A stretch of 64,000 bases of DNA from Cercis canadensis (Eukaryota > Streptophyta > Magnoliopsida > Fabales > Fabaceae): contig QAOA01002442.1 in assembly GCA_003255065.1 (NCBI GenBank), positions 142,010-206,009 of the forward strand, given 5' to 3'. A program made the position numbers and the translations under genes. Below the pieces are notes generated by a model that had not been told where the DNA came from, ran no database searches, and saw only the letters and a program-made list of their open reading frames with translations. The first letter of the stretch is position 1. Every line of letters starts with the position of its first letter. Shown here in pieces: positions 45,741 to 57,670 of this stretch.

Positions 45741-45906
45741 CAAGATGTTCAAGCTCAACCACTTGCCCTTAGTCTTCCTACTCACCCTTGTTTATCAGAG
45801 CACTTCGTCATCCATATTTTATGGATCTCCTTCTTGTAAGTAGGATCCCAAATACACCTCATAAACAATAGAGTTAGAGTTAGTAAACATTATCTATATC
45901 TATATA

Positions 45907-46680
45907 TCTATATAATTTTAAAAGAAGAACCCCAATGCACTACATGTTGCCATGTGGCAATCTAGCCATTATTGTGAACCATTAATATTCACATTTATTG
46001 CTCCTAAAATAATAACCGAAATTGACTTTAAAAAAAATAATCACAATTAGGAAATTGTTAATTTTCAGTTTTTAACAATTAATCATAAATGCTGATTTGT
46101 CAATTGAAATTCAAAAATTAGGGTTTGGAGCTTATGCCCACAATATATATATATATATATAGAATACAACATATGATTCTCACCTCCATTGGGTCACAAA
46201 TTTGTCAATCGTCTTTCTCCATTTTAAGAAGCTCTCAGGTAAGCTTTTTTATCTCCATCTAATATGCTTGATTTATATGATATTTTGTTGCTATTTCGCT
46301 TATGAAGCTTATTATCTCCATCTCCTTCATCTCCAAATGAAACAAGGTATGTTATTTTTCCGAAGCTGTATTTTTCTTCCTCGATATCTATTGCATTCTA
46401 ATATTTCTCTCAATCTCTTTATGCAACTGTTTTGCTATTTCATTATTCATTTTTCTCTCCATCTCTTCTATCTCCAAAGGCAACAAGGTATGCTCCTTTT
46501 CTATATTTTTTTTGTTGCTGTAATTTTGTTTCTCAATATCTATTCCATTCTAATATATCTTTCAATCTCCTTATGCAGTCATTTTGCTATTTTATTGTTC
46601 CTTTTTCTCTCCATCTCCTTCTTCTCCAAAGGCAACAAGGTATGTTCTTTCTCTATATTTTTGTTGTTGCTTGCATAAAT
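45907..46680 (+). mobile_element. Helitron-family 5' portion
   Basis: It starts TCTATATAATTTTAAAAG and continues 'aagaaccccaatgcactac', then 'tgccatgtggcaatc'. It matches 56337 onward and the reverse complement of 9484 downward. TC at the start fits a Helitron 5' end. The 3' end was not located, so the end given is only the limit of clear similarity and structure. Confidence 0.55.
46317..46650 (+). repeat. Three diverged repeats of a splice-donor-bearing unit
   Basis: 'ctccatctccttcatctcc' followed shortly by 'acaaggtatg' recurs at about 46317, 46457 and 46609, spacing about 140-150 bases. Each unit ends in AAG|GTATG like an exon-donor junction. The long open frame over 46202-46678 is a by-product of this T/C-rich repeat, not a protein I recognise. 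Confidence 0.6.
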
Positions 46681-48838
46681 AATTGTTTGCATTAATTCAC
46701 TCCCATTAATACATTTAAATAAATTATGTAATGTGAAATAGTTAAAAAAACGTAGTAGCATTTGTTTAATTGAAATAATATAAAATGCAAGTGTTGGTTG
46801 AATGGTTTATTGAATAGTTCAGTCAAATATTCCTCTATACAATAAATAAAATTCTTAAAACCCTATAGTGCTGAAAAATTATAAAATATTAGAAACTCTA
46901 TTGTGCTGAAAACTCAAAAAAAAAAAATAGCATTAAATAACTTCCTTAATCAGGTGAAATTAATTGATGGGAGAAATACAATCAACATAATTATTGATTA
47001 AAATTAACTTCCTTAATTAGGTAAAAGATAATCAACATAATTAATTTTGCGTGAAAATTTGATGAATTTAATAAATTCAATCAAGCATTTTCTAATTGGA
47101 GAAATTTAAGCTATTTTGCATTGATTTTCTTAAATTATTTTTAATGAATTTTGAATTTTGATTCTGTAATTGTCTTCTTATAATTATAACCACAATGAAT
47201 TAGGAATTTAAATTTTGAATCTGATATTTAGGGCTTTTATGTTGTGCCTCCTTATAAGTTTAATATAAATAGGACCTAATAAGGTTGTCGTCATCTGCCT
47301 CATTGTTGTTGCTTCTCTTCGCATTCACAAGGATTGTCAATATTCTCAATCGCTCGAGGTATGACTTATTCCGGATTCATAATCCATCATGAAATTTTTT
47401 TTTTGTGTTGTTTTCACTTTACAGGTTTGGTTTTACATTTTGGTTTGGCTTCATTCTATTCCTAGGTTTGCTTAGTACTTTCCTCTCTAGCTATTTTTCT
47501 TTTTGGTATTTTTATTCTATATATGTGATGAAGATTTATTTTGTCGATGGCCTGATTGATTTTCTCTCTTCTTTATGTTTCTCATTATTTTGCCATTATA
47601 AAAAGATGAGAATTGGAAGTGGTTTGCTGGACTTTTGCATCAAGTGGAACTGCTGTGAATTCCTCCTTGCTGGACATTTGCAAAATAAAGAAAGAGGGAC
47701 CACCTAAAGTAAGAGAGTGTGTATCATTTTCTTTTCTTTTTTTATTTCTAGATTTTCTTTTTCACGATAAGGAAAACAAGTTGCCTTCCTATATTTTTTT
47801 TGCATATTCATTGAAAATGATTTTCAAATATTTGTTTATCATTTTTTTTGTCTTTATATACTTTCAAATATATTTTCATTATATTTTATCTTGAGCTTTA
47901 TCAACTTTTCCTTTGATGTTAACTTGAATAATTTCATTTCCATGTAATCGGTATGGAATAATTATTTAAGGATGAAAGAAGATAACATTCTTAGGATTTA
48001 TCTATTTGCAGAAAACCATTTGAAGGTATAATGCCCCAGATACATATATTTGTCATTTGGTATGATGTCTAGACTTTTCCCATTTGGACTTAAAGGTAAA
48101 CTAAGTTTCATGTGTCTCTCCCTCTTATTGTACTTTCTTTGACTCGCATTTTTCATATTCTTATATGCCTTTCAATTATGATTCTTACTATGGGGTATGG
48201 ATCTTTATTATCTATATTAGTCTTTAACACATGGAATGTTGAGTTTTTCTTTTTTTGTTTATATATATATAAAAGGATAAACATATATGAACTAAATGCA
48301 AATATCATCATATAAGAGATTCCCTTCACTTTTTGATTTACTATAAGCCTTATGTCAAGCCTTATTTTGACTATTGAAATATCATTCCATTTATTAACTT
48401 TGATCATGTCATGGTAACTTGCAGCAAAGGTCAACGTTTACCATTAAAATATGGGTTGAATTTTTTCTATTTGACTGTAATATATTTCCCTTATCAAATA
48501 TGAATTTCACTAATATTGAGAAACAATATGCATTTAATTTTTAAAACCCATATAATAATTTGTTCATTTAATCAAGGCTAAATCAGAAAAATATTTGAGA
48601 TCAAGAGAAATTTTTGTGATAAAATAAAAGGACCAACGTTTTTTTTGATTGTGTTGTGCATTAATTTTGATAATCTCCTTAATTGAAACCGAAATTCAAG
48701 AATCAATTTGAACAAATTTTGGTTGTTCAAATTCATGAATATTTGAACAACTTTCCTTATTATTACTAACAGCAGTAATTTCTCTTAATAAAAAAGAAAC
48801 TCATTAATATTAGGAAACAAGATAAATTTATATTCTTA

Positions 48839-48881
<43 letters not shown>

Positions 48882-49020
48882 CTTTAAAAGGAGAAACGTA
48901 TATGAACTAAATGCAAATATGATCATTGTAATTAAAAATCATTAATATGATCATTGGAAATATATCTAGGACATTTAGAATTTGCTCAATTATATAGTTG
49001 ATTTCTTTTATTTTCTTTAT
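46681..49020. other. AT-rich spacer
   Basis: No supported gene. A (TA)n tract lies at 48842-48880. 47280-47720 has intron-like T-rich sequence with GTATG and TTTACAG words but no coherent protein. Confidence 0.4.
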
Positions 49021-51895
49021 CGCCAAATGACATGACTCTTTAAGATTTTGATAAGTGACCATGAACTCTACTAAGGGGACACAATAAAAAGGTTGAGTAA
49101 ATATTTTGAAAAGGTATATTTGGTCTTTGTTAAATCAATTTTCTTAAAATATTAAATAGTAAATATGTAGTACACTAGACCTTCTATTATATTAAATTTA
49201 ATAAGTAGTTAAGGGGGCCAGTGTTACAATGTGAAATACTTCAAGCGGTGATATGCTCAATTTGTTAGATTTGGTAGAAAAGTGAAATAAAACAAATGGA
49301 TTAGGGTACAAAATTGTTATTCATTCAATGAAATGAGAATCAAAATAATTATAGTACATCCCTATGAATTGTAAGAAAAAAAAAATTTGAAATAGACAAA
49401 GCATGTTTCATATTCTAATTGATTTGATTTGCTTTGCTTCAACTATTCAAAAGAAGAAATACAGTATTCTCTTTAAATTGTAAAATTTATAATTATTTCA
49501 ATTTTAATTATAATAAATACATTTAAATATATATCTATACATGTGACACTAACTTCCTTTTTTTGGATTTTTTTTTTCATCTCAAGAATTTCTATGTTCA
49601 AGGAAGACAAAAGTTTTTTTTGGTCCAATCTTCTCTCTAATTTTACTTAATGTACTTGATGTGAGTGGGAATTGGGTAATTGATAATTAGGATTGAACGG
49701 GAAGGAGCAAAAATTAATTCAAAGTGTAGTACCCTTATTAAATCATACTCTAATGCTTTAGCAAGCTTAAACACTTCAGCTTTAGCAAGTTCCTCAGTTT
49801 CAGATTTTTTTTTCTCTTATGAATTAGAATGAATGAGGCATTTGATGGCTAAGTTGGGTACTAAGGGTCTGGATAAGTTTTTATTATCCTTTTTGTGAAA
49901 GGTGGGATTGAAACCCATCCAATTCTATTTTGAGGTGGTGAATATTACAAGTATACTATAAAACTTTAGCAAAACCATCCAATTCTATTTGGAGAAATTG
50001 TCAAGCAAAATCTATTTCATATTTGAACTGAAGGTAGAACGCGCGGACATATTAATATGGCATATTCTTTGCAATTAATATGAGAAAAAATTGTATTATC
50101 TTATGCAAATTGTAATTTCATGCAGACCAAATACTATTGGGCACATTTTCTATGTGATTTTATGGGGATATCGCTGCTAGAGCAGCCTAACAAATACTAC
50201 TTCATAGTTTGGTGCTAGAGTTTGTTCTTGAGGAAGATTCCTTTATTTTGACTATATTGGAGAAATTATATACCTACAAATAGAGGGTGGTACTAAAATC
50301 CTCTCGTATCCTCAAATTAATCTAAAGTTGTAAAATTTGGATTTATGAGTCATAATTTTGTCTAATTAAACAGGTCATAGAAATTTAAAAGTTATTTTAT
50401 TTTAATTATATCTTTTTTTTTTTGGAGTGCCTATTTTGTAACCTCTAGGTCTAAAATTTTGAATGGAAGCACAGAAGGATGTCTCTAAGAGGTGAAAGCC
50501 CACGTTGCAACCTCAAGATTGAGGAGCAAATATGTTATAAAGAATAAGTATGGAAATATTAGTTTAACCACAAAGAATTTGGAAAACAAAGAAAGAGTCA
50601 CTAGGATTTTATTGGTCCCCTAAAAAATACATAACAATGATAGTTGATCCCTTCTTATAAATTCATCTCACTGAAAATAAATTGAATTTGAACATGGGAC
50701 AATGACAATTTCACTATAAGGGCAGGGATAGAGCCACGAACCAAAGCCACTAGGGGCAATTATCTATACTTAATTTTTAACATATATAATTAAATTTGTA
50801 CAACACAAATTTATACTTAACTTTCAAATTATAAATAATAAACTATTAGATTACGTAAGATGCATGAGAAAAAAAAAGTATGACATTCCAATCTTCCCCT
50901 TGTGTAATATAGATTTTGACTACTACTTTATTCTTAAAAGTTTTTTTTTTTTTTTTATGAGATAATCAAGGTAAAAAACTTAGTAAGGTGGCTCTGTCAT
51001 TTTACTTAGGACTATCCCCTATGATAACTTCACTTTAAATCTCTACAAAGTAATAATGATAATTGGATGACAAAGGTTCCTTAATTAGGTGACAACTTCT
51101 ATATCCTTTTCAAAGATAAATGGATTGAAAATAGTAGGGTTGGGTGATGGGGATGGAAAATTTAGCAGGATTAAAGGGGAAGAATGCTACAATGTGAAAT
51201 ATTTGAGGGTGTGATATGCTCAAATTGATGGATTTGGTAAGAAATTGCTATGAAAGAAATATATTATGGTCTAAAAGTGCAATAAATACAATGAAATAAG
51301 AATCAAGATGATTACTGTATAGCCATGGAACCAAAAATAAGTCGGTGAAAGAAACATCGCCCATTTAAATTTCTAATTGATATGCTTTGCTTCAACTATT
51401 CAAAAGACCAAACACTATATATGTGCACTAACTTCATTTGTTTAAGAATGTCAAAAGTTATTTTGGTCCAACTTCTTTCTCATTTTACTGAACTCCATGT
51501 GACTAAGCTATTTCATGGTTGATGGATTCTTTATAGGTAGTACATCTATCCTAAGCGCCTCCAAGATTCAAATGCAAAAGGTGGCCAATGGATTGGTAGA
51601 CTTAGTCCCTCCTACCTTAATTTTTTTTTAAAACAAGTTGTTGTGGCAGGGTGAGGTGTCTTTTCTTAAATACAATCAAACATTTTACAAAAAAAAAAAA
51701 AAGTTGCTGCCTCTTGCAATTGTACCTCTTAAATAACTCATTTATCTTTACCATAAGACATGATTTGGAAAATTTCAATGTTTGAAACTTATACAAATCT
51801 ATTGTATTAAATGTATATCTATTTAATTATTTATACTTATGTAATACAAATAAATAAAATAAAGAATAGGCATTTGAGACAAGTTTGCTTCATGT
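49021..51895. repeat. Large direct repeat, copy E1
   Basis: Closely similar to 59758-63680 over its whole length. It lacks about 1.03 kb that copy E2 has after 61854. It carries no recognisable gene. The E2 copy leads into a Helitron 3' end, so this is probably Helitron internal sequence. Confidence 0.75.
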
Positions 51896-52384
51896 ATAAT
51901 ATAAAAAAGAGCGGTGGAGGATGCATTCATTGTTGATAAAGATCTTCAATTGACAAAATTATCAACCAACAAGATGAAGACCATAATCAAGAATGAAAGG
52001 CCACAATGAGATTTTACTTTTTTTTTTTTTTTTGGTTATATGATAAGGCATATTCTGGATGGTCTACAGTGAACTATGTAATAAAACTTGAATGTGGGTT
52101 ATGCAACCACACATATTAGTAAAGATATAATTCATATTGTTTTCATGAGTTTAAAAGTTAGTGTAGTTGGAATTAGCTTTGGTATATTAATCAAATTATT
52201 CAAAGGATAATGGTATATAATAAATATCATTCGCAATATAATATTTCATGAGTTACAATATTAATATTCTACCAAATCCATGTTACTATAATAGATAGTT
52301 AGTTTTGTTTGAAAATGAAATGCAAATTCAGAAAATGCCTTCTACAAATGAGAACGAGAAATACAAATCATTCTTCTAATAATT

Positions 52385-54720
52385 GGGATGTGACTTTTAT
52401 TATAAATAAGGAAGGAACCATTACACATCCCATTCAAAAATAAACAAGAGGGCAAGTAAATTTTTCATAGTAGATTATTGGGACGGGATGGAAATGGGAA
52501 ACAAAATTATTTTATTAACCATTGTGGTGTCCACTTTGAAAAGTTAAGATATATATGTATTATAGATAATGTTATAATCTGACTTATGTGTGAATATCTT
52601 ATACTATAAAATAATTAAATTATTAGAATCATTGAAGTTTTCTATTTAAATTTCTTAAGAAACATTTTTTTTTTATGGATGTTTCGAGAGTATCTTGCTG
52701 ATCTAGAACATCAAAAACATTTTAAATGGCTCATGTTGCTATCTCTTTGTTCATTCATTTGATAAGGAAAAATAGTCCTATTTTTGGTTTCATAATTTTA
52801 GCCTTTGATTGTGCAATTAAGGGATGATTTAGGTAGTTTGATTTGTCTAAGATGTTATTCATGTTAATTGATATATAACTATGGTCTAGGTAATTTATAA
52901 TTGCAACGGAATGGGAAAGAAAATGAAAATCAATTTTATAACTTAGTTTGGGTATGGTTGAGGTAAAAACAATTATTGAATATCTTATAGCACTTGAAAA
53001 AATAGTGGATTAGACCATGTTTACATGCTTCCTAAAATGAGATACAATTTGCACACCCTTTCTTTGCATGATAAAAGGTGTGACTTTTAAATTGAAAATC
53101 ATGGTGCTTTTTTTTTTTTATTTAAAAAAAAGGGTATTAATAGAAAATTGGTATTATAATATTTAGAGATGTGTGATAAGAAACTTATATAGCATAGTTT
53201 GCCTACTACATTTCATTTTTGCAGTTATCAAAAATATATAGGAAAGAGAACTGGGATAATATGACATCATTATATTACAAAAGCACTGGCCTTGCAAGAT
53301 TGGAGAGCACTTTAGCTGATTGGTTTAATTGTTGCCTTAGTAATATTGAAGTCAAGAACTATCTAAGAATATAGCTTTGTATCTTCTAATTCATTAAATT
53401 AAAAATTTAGACATCATCTCCAAATTATCAAGAAATTATATATTTGTTAGAAATAAAGTAATGCTTCTGAATATTTCTTTCCTTGAATCCACATTTTGAA
53501 TTTATTAAGTGGACGAGGGATTTAGAATATTAGCACATTGAAGTGCTTGTTGTGCAACATCCCTAACTTCCCTTGGACATTAAAGATTTGGCTAGGAAAA
53601 CAGAACCTGATTTTCAAGAATTTATGGACACTTTGTGATGTCTATGATTTGACTTGTGTTTCTTTAGTTGCCCTTCCCTTGGTGTTGGAAGAAATTAATG
53701 TGCTTAAGAGAAGTACTTTGATATAATCCCTATAAATTCATTTGGTTTCTTTGTGAAATTTTTTGGATACTTTTATTTATGAGTCTAAATTTGAACACAG
53801 AACTCAAAAGATTTGAGGATGACCTCCATAGCACTCAAACACAATCTGTTTGGTGTTTAATTTTGGTTCTGATTATAAGCCTTGACTTATTTTATTACAA
53901 TTTTTTTATTTCATTCAAAGTCCATCATGTTATTCTTAATTTATATATTTAATATGTAAAACTTTTTTTAAAGGATTTTGTTTATTATTGAATAATTTTC
54001 TTTTAATTTTATTTTTGATATAGAAATGTGTTTTTATTTTTAAGTAAGTGCTGAAGGTATTAATTATTTTTTATTTTTTAAAAATTTATAGATGGTAATC
54101 AAACAACTAGGAAGTGACATTTATTATAAATAAGAAAGGAACTATTGCATGTCACATTTAAAAATAAACAAGGAGGACAAGTAGATTTTGGGTAGTTAAT
54201 TTTTGAGAAGTTAAGATAGATATGTATTATAGATAATGTTATAATTTAGCTTATCATGTATGGATATCATATATATCATATTATAATTAAATTATTAGAA
54301 TCACTGTATATATATTATTTTCTATTTAAATTTTTTAAGTAACATTTTTCAATGGTTGTTTAGAAGAGGATCTTGCAAATTGAGAACATTGAAAACATTT
54401 TAAATTGCTGATGTTATTTTCTCTTTGTTTATTCATTTGATAAAGAAAAATAGTCATATTTTTGGTTTAATAATTTTAGCCTTTGTGTAATTAAGTAATG
54501 ATTTAGGTAGTTTGATCTGTCTAAGATGGTATGCATGTTAATTCTTATATAACTAGGTCTGGGTAAGTGATAATTGAGCCGGAACAGGAAAGGGAACATA
54601 ACTAAATTTTACATCCATGTTTTAGTATAGTTTGAGGTAAAAAAAAAGGATAAAAAATTAAATACCCTATAACGCTTTAAAATTGATGAAGAACAGACCA
54701 TGTTTACATGGTTCCTAAAA
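52385..54720. repeat. Pair of direct repeats about 1.7 kb apart
   Basis: 52385-53030 and 54110-54720 share 'attataaataag', 'atgtattatagataatgtt' and 'gatttaggtagtttgat' in order. The distal parts also match 61854-62100. The sequence between (53031-54109) is AT-rich without a supported gene. Confidence 0.65.
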
Positions 54721-54999
54721 TTCTAATAGGATCATAATTTAGATAACCACTAAACCAACCCTAACGGGTGATCCAATAGCATTTCCTATTCTAAGTCTTG
54801 TGCCACCTTTGCTTGCAAGGGACAATGCTAGGGTGTTATTATTAATAGAATAAATCACAGAGTTATAAAAACTTATGCTCTAAATTAGAGTTTGTCAGAC
54901 TCACTATTATGTGCTGCCCCCCGTCGATCCACGCATCGTGTGGGGACCAGTACTATATGAAAGTCCAAGAATGATGGTGAAGCTGTTATTTAGATACTA

Positions 55000-55720
55000 G
55001 ATGTCATCTCTTTACGTTGTGGTGATGATCCAATTCATGATATAGTGAACTCAACTTATCTTAGATTCATGACAAATATGCAAGATCCAAAATATTGCAA
55101 AGAAAGAGCGATCATTGCCCCTACACTAGAATTGGTGAGAAAAATCAATGATTATATGGTTTCTTTATTGCCTGATAATGAAAAGATCTATTTGAGTTCA
55201 TACAGTACATGCAAATCATGGGAGAACGGATTGGACGATATCCATACACCCGAATTCCTAGATGGTATCACCCTATATGGGCTTCCAAACTATAGGTTAG
55301 CACTGAAGCTGGGTGTATCTGTCATGTTATTAAGGAACATAGATAAGAAAAATAGATTGTGCAATGGAACGAGACTGATAATCACACAACTTGGGAGATA
55401 TGTGATGGAGGAAAAAATTATTTTTGGTAGTAACATAGGAAAAAAGGTTTTCATTCCAAGGATAAACCTGACATCCTCTAATAAGAATATGTCTTTCAGA
55501 CTACAGAGAAGACAATTTCCCATGCATGTTTGCTTTACCATTTCAATAAATAAGAGTTAAGGTCAATCCCTGTCGCATGTTAAGTTATATCTACCAAAAT
55601 CAATCTTCGGTTATTGAAAACTTTATGTGACTTTTTCAAGGGTTCGAACAAAGAGCGACCTCAAAGTTTTGACAATCGATACAAAGAAAAGTTCCACAAC
55701 AAGCACCACAAATATTTTTT
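55000..55720 (+). pseudogene. Helitron PIF1-like helicase C-terminal fragment
   Basis: The open part (55045-55560) and its flanks encode the end of a Helitron RepHel helicase: R-A-I-I-A-P-T-L-E, E-F-L-D-G-I, L-K-L-G-V-S-V-M-L-L-R-N-I-D, L-C-N-G-T-R-L-I-I and R-R-Q-F-P. It then reads I-N-K-S, a stop (TAA 55558-55560) in place of the usual glutamine, and G-Q-S-L. A second stop (TGA) lies near 55614, followed by F-S-R-V. The order matches the last helicase motifs of plant Helitrons. The upstream G-D-D-P-I-H-D-I-V-N is also in family. The Rep domain and Walker motifs are absent, so this is a dead fragment. Confidence 0.85.
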
Positions 55721-55962
55721 TTCAAAAAGGTGTTCCATAAAATCACTCAAAGAGGTATGACATAAATTGAAACAACATATCATGTATGTAAATAAACATA
55801 TAAACTCTAAAGATTTAATCTTACACATTCTAATTATACCAATGTTGCATTTCCAATATCAGAGAAAGTTCGTATAGACTTAGATGAAGACATTGATAGT
55901 CCCAGCCCCAATCATACACCATAATGCAATTTTCAAATTTTCTATGAATTCATGATTGATAC

Positions 55963-56150
55963 TTTTTTTTTTTTTTGGTTACCCACCAGTGTCCGGGCTT
56001 CGCCCGACTAATCCGGTTTCGAGCTGGGAAGGACCACAAGGGCGGTAAAGTTCTCCCAACAGACGCAACTACATTCCCAATGGCTCGAACCCGAGACCCT
56101 TGGTTAAGCTAGAACAGCCCCTTACCCGCTGATCTACACGCTTGTTGGTA
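55963..56150 (-). mobile_element. tRNA-derived SINE with 10-bp target duplication
   Basis: 188 bp on the minus strand. Box A-like TAGATCAGCGGGTAAGG and box B GGTTCGAGCC (a near-perfect RNA polymerase III box) lie in the head, and a poly-A tail at the low-coordinate end. Direct repeats TGATTGATAC flank it at 55953-55962 and 56151-56160. The related sequence at 63730-63750 has the uninterrupted site, so the insertion is certain. Confidence 0.92.
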
Positions 56151-56307
56151 TGATTGATACTTTTAATAGATTGGATCTATTGTTCAACAAATGAAATACA
56201 CAATTGGTATATTACATACTATAGATTTATATAATTTATACTTTTATTATCACATAAATTTTATCCTACATTCCATTGCCTGGGTCCCGCACCTCGCCGC
56301 GCAACGG

Positions 56308-56336
56308 CCTGTGCATCGGCGCGGGAATAGTACTAG
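56308..56336 (+). mobile_element. Helitron 3' terminus
   Basis: CCTGTGC, loop ATCG, GCGCGGG form a 7-bp stem with wobble pairs, then AATAGTA and CTAG (56333-56336), followed by T. This is the standard Helitron 3' end. It terminates the Helitron sequence carrying the helicase remnant and shares the preceding 350 bases with 63680-63920. Confidence 0.82.
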
Positions 56337-57400
56337 TAATTTTAAAAGAAGAACCCCAATGCACCACATGCTGCCATGTGGGAATCCAGCCATTAATACA
56401 AATCATGAATTAACACAATTAATGATGCAATGAAAATTGGAAATCAATTTAAGAAATTTGAATTTGAGGAATAAATTATAAATTTAAAAAATTAAAAGAA
56501 AAAAGCATAATAATTTTCAATTGCACTCCATAATTTTAGCCCAACAATAAATGTTGATTTGTCAATATGATATTTCAAATTTTAGGGTTTCCTCCATAAA
56601 CCTCTATATATACTTCATTGCATATGAGGCTCACCCCCATTGCATTACGAATATGTCATCTATTTTCCTCCATTTGAATAAGCTCTCAGGTGTGCTTTTT
56701 CAAATCGTTTAGTAGCTTATGAATTCATTTTGCTTTATATCCTTTATTTTGTAGATTTTCTCCATCTCCACAATCAATAAGGTATGCTCTTTGCCTTTGA
56801 TTTGTAGGTTGCTTTGTTTATTTTTTTTAGTATACTGATTTGTAGTTTGAGTTTCTATTTCAACCCCATCAAAACAAACAAAGCTTCGGTTTTGATTGCA
56901 ATCAGAGGGCTTTCTCTTCTTCGACTTGCAATAGCTTTCCATCGATGGCACTATCTCATGCTGTAAGTGCCCAGCTTAAGCTACAGAGACATGAGATCGA
57001 CTGCATTTTTCTTTCACAGGTGACACTTTCTATCAAGCCTTGGAAAAGTTGTTTTCTGTTTTGTTTTTTTTTTTTTTTTTTTTATTGTTTTGCTTTTAAA
57101 TTCTTGCTACAGATTTACATTCATCTAATTAATGAAAATGATCCTTTTCGTTTGAAACAGGACGAGAAACTAAGGCATGCTCTGAAAAATCAAAGAAATG
57201 AACAAGTGGCAACCCTGTTGAGTAGTTTTGAATCAAAATCGCTGAGCTTGATCTGGCAAAAAGAGGAAGATTTGGCACAAGCAACAAGGAAGACTATAGA
57301 ACTCGAGGATCACTTGAGAAAAGCAGAAATGGAAAGCGAAGCATGGCAAAGATTAGCTAACAATAATTTATATTGATTGTTTTAGGACGTTTTTTGTTTT
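56337..57400 (+). mobile_element. Helitron-family fragment carrying a captured gene piece
   Basis: It starts directly after the CTAG at 56336 with TAATTTTAAAAGAAG, lacking the TC start seen in the other copies. 56337-56940 matches the reverse complement of about 8880-9480. At about 56940 the match ends and BOI-like coding sequence begins. The 3' end was not found. Confidence 0.55.
56945..57376 (+). pseudogene. Captured fragment of a BOI/SBP-type RING E3 ligase gene
   Basis: Exon 56945-57019 (L-K-L-Q-R-H-E-I-D-C) and exon 57161-57376 (D-E-K-L-R-H-A-L, then Q-K-E-E-D-L-A-Q-A-T-R-K and M-E-S-E-A-W-Q-R-L-A) join in phase 0 across a GT-AG intron of 141 bases. They match the coiled-coil part of plant BOI-related/S-RNase-binding-protein E3 ligases, which end in a RING finger. 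The fragment has no N-terminus and stops four residues after A-W-Q-R-L-A-N, before the RING. Spliced length is 96 residues. The intron is itself open in frame, giving a 143-codon unspliced ORF. Retention of the intron and the Helitron setting indicate DNA-level capture. It cannot act as a ligase. Confidence 0.75.
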
Positions 57401-57504
57401 AATTTATTTATCAAATAACTAATGTATAAGGTATTGTAACATGGATTCCTCAAATATTGTAATAAACTTATAAAGAACGAATATATAATTAAGTAATCAT
57501 TGTT

Positions 57505-57670
57505 GGAATTCCACCCTTAGCAAAAGTGGTCACCATTGTTGAATATTGCATATTATTATGTCACAAAAGTGGTCACCATTGTTGAATATAAATAACATTG
57601 GTTTTAAAATTAACTAATGTATAAGAATGAAATTCGGCCCTTTGCAAAAGGGTCACCATTGTTGAATATT
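57505..57670. repeat. Three short repeats of a 20-25 bp word
   Basis: 'ggtcaccattgttgaatat' occurs three times within about 150 bp (near 57526, 57568 and 57646), each preceded by 'caaaag'. No function is evident. Confidence 0.7.

Larger units (their letters stand above)
42087..45895 (-). mobile_element. CACTA (En/Spm) transposon remnant
   Basis: The low-coordinate end starts CACTACAAGAAAAT, the standard plant CACTA terminus. About 250 bp of subterminal sequence follows, rich in TTTCTCA and TGAGAAA words in both orientations, as typical of CACTA subterminal repeats. At the other side, minus-strand exons at 45.2-45.74 kb encode a Transposase_24-like protein. No matching TTTTCTTGTAGTG terminus is visible before 45900, so the element is truncated or its second end is lost. 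The middle contains T-rich sequence and a nested insert. Confidence 0.7.

Noticed and set aside
46202..46678. 158-codon hydrophobic ORF
   Set aside because: It reads through a T/C-rich tandem repeat in a Helitron-like region. It resembles membrane segments only because of T-rich codons.
53538..53726. 62-codon ORF with paired cysteines
   Set aside because: Too short, no conserved neighbours and no motif spacing typical of a known domain.
55963..56150. Possible tRNA gene from box A and box B
   Set aside because: It has a poly-A tail and target duplications and no complete cloverleaf. It is a SINE.
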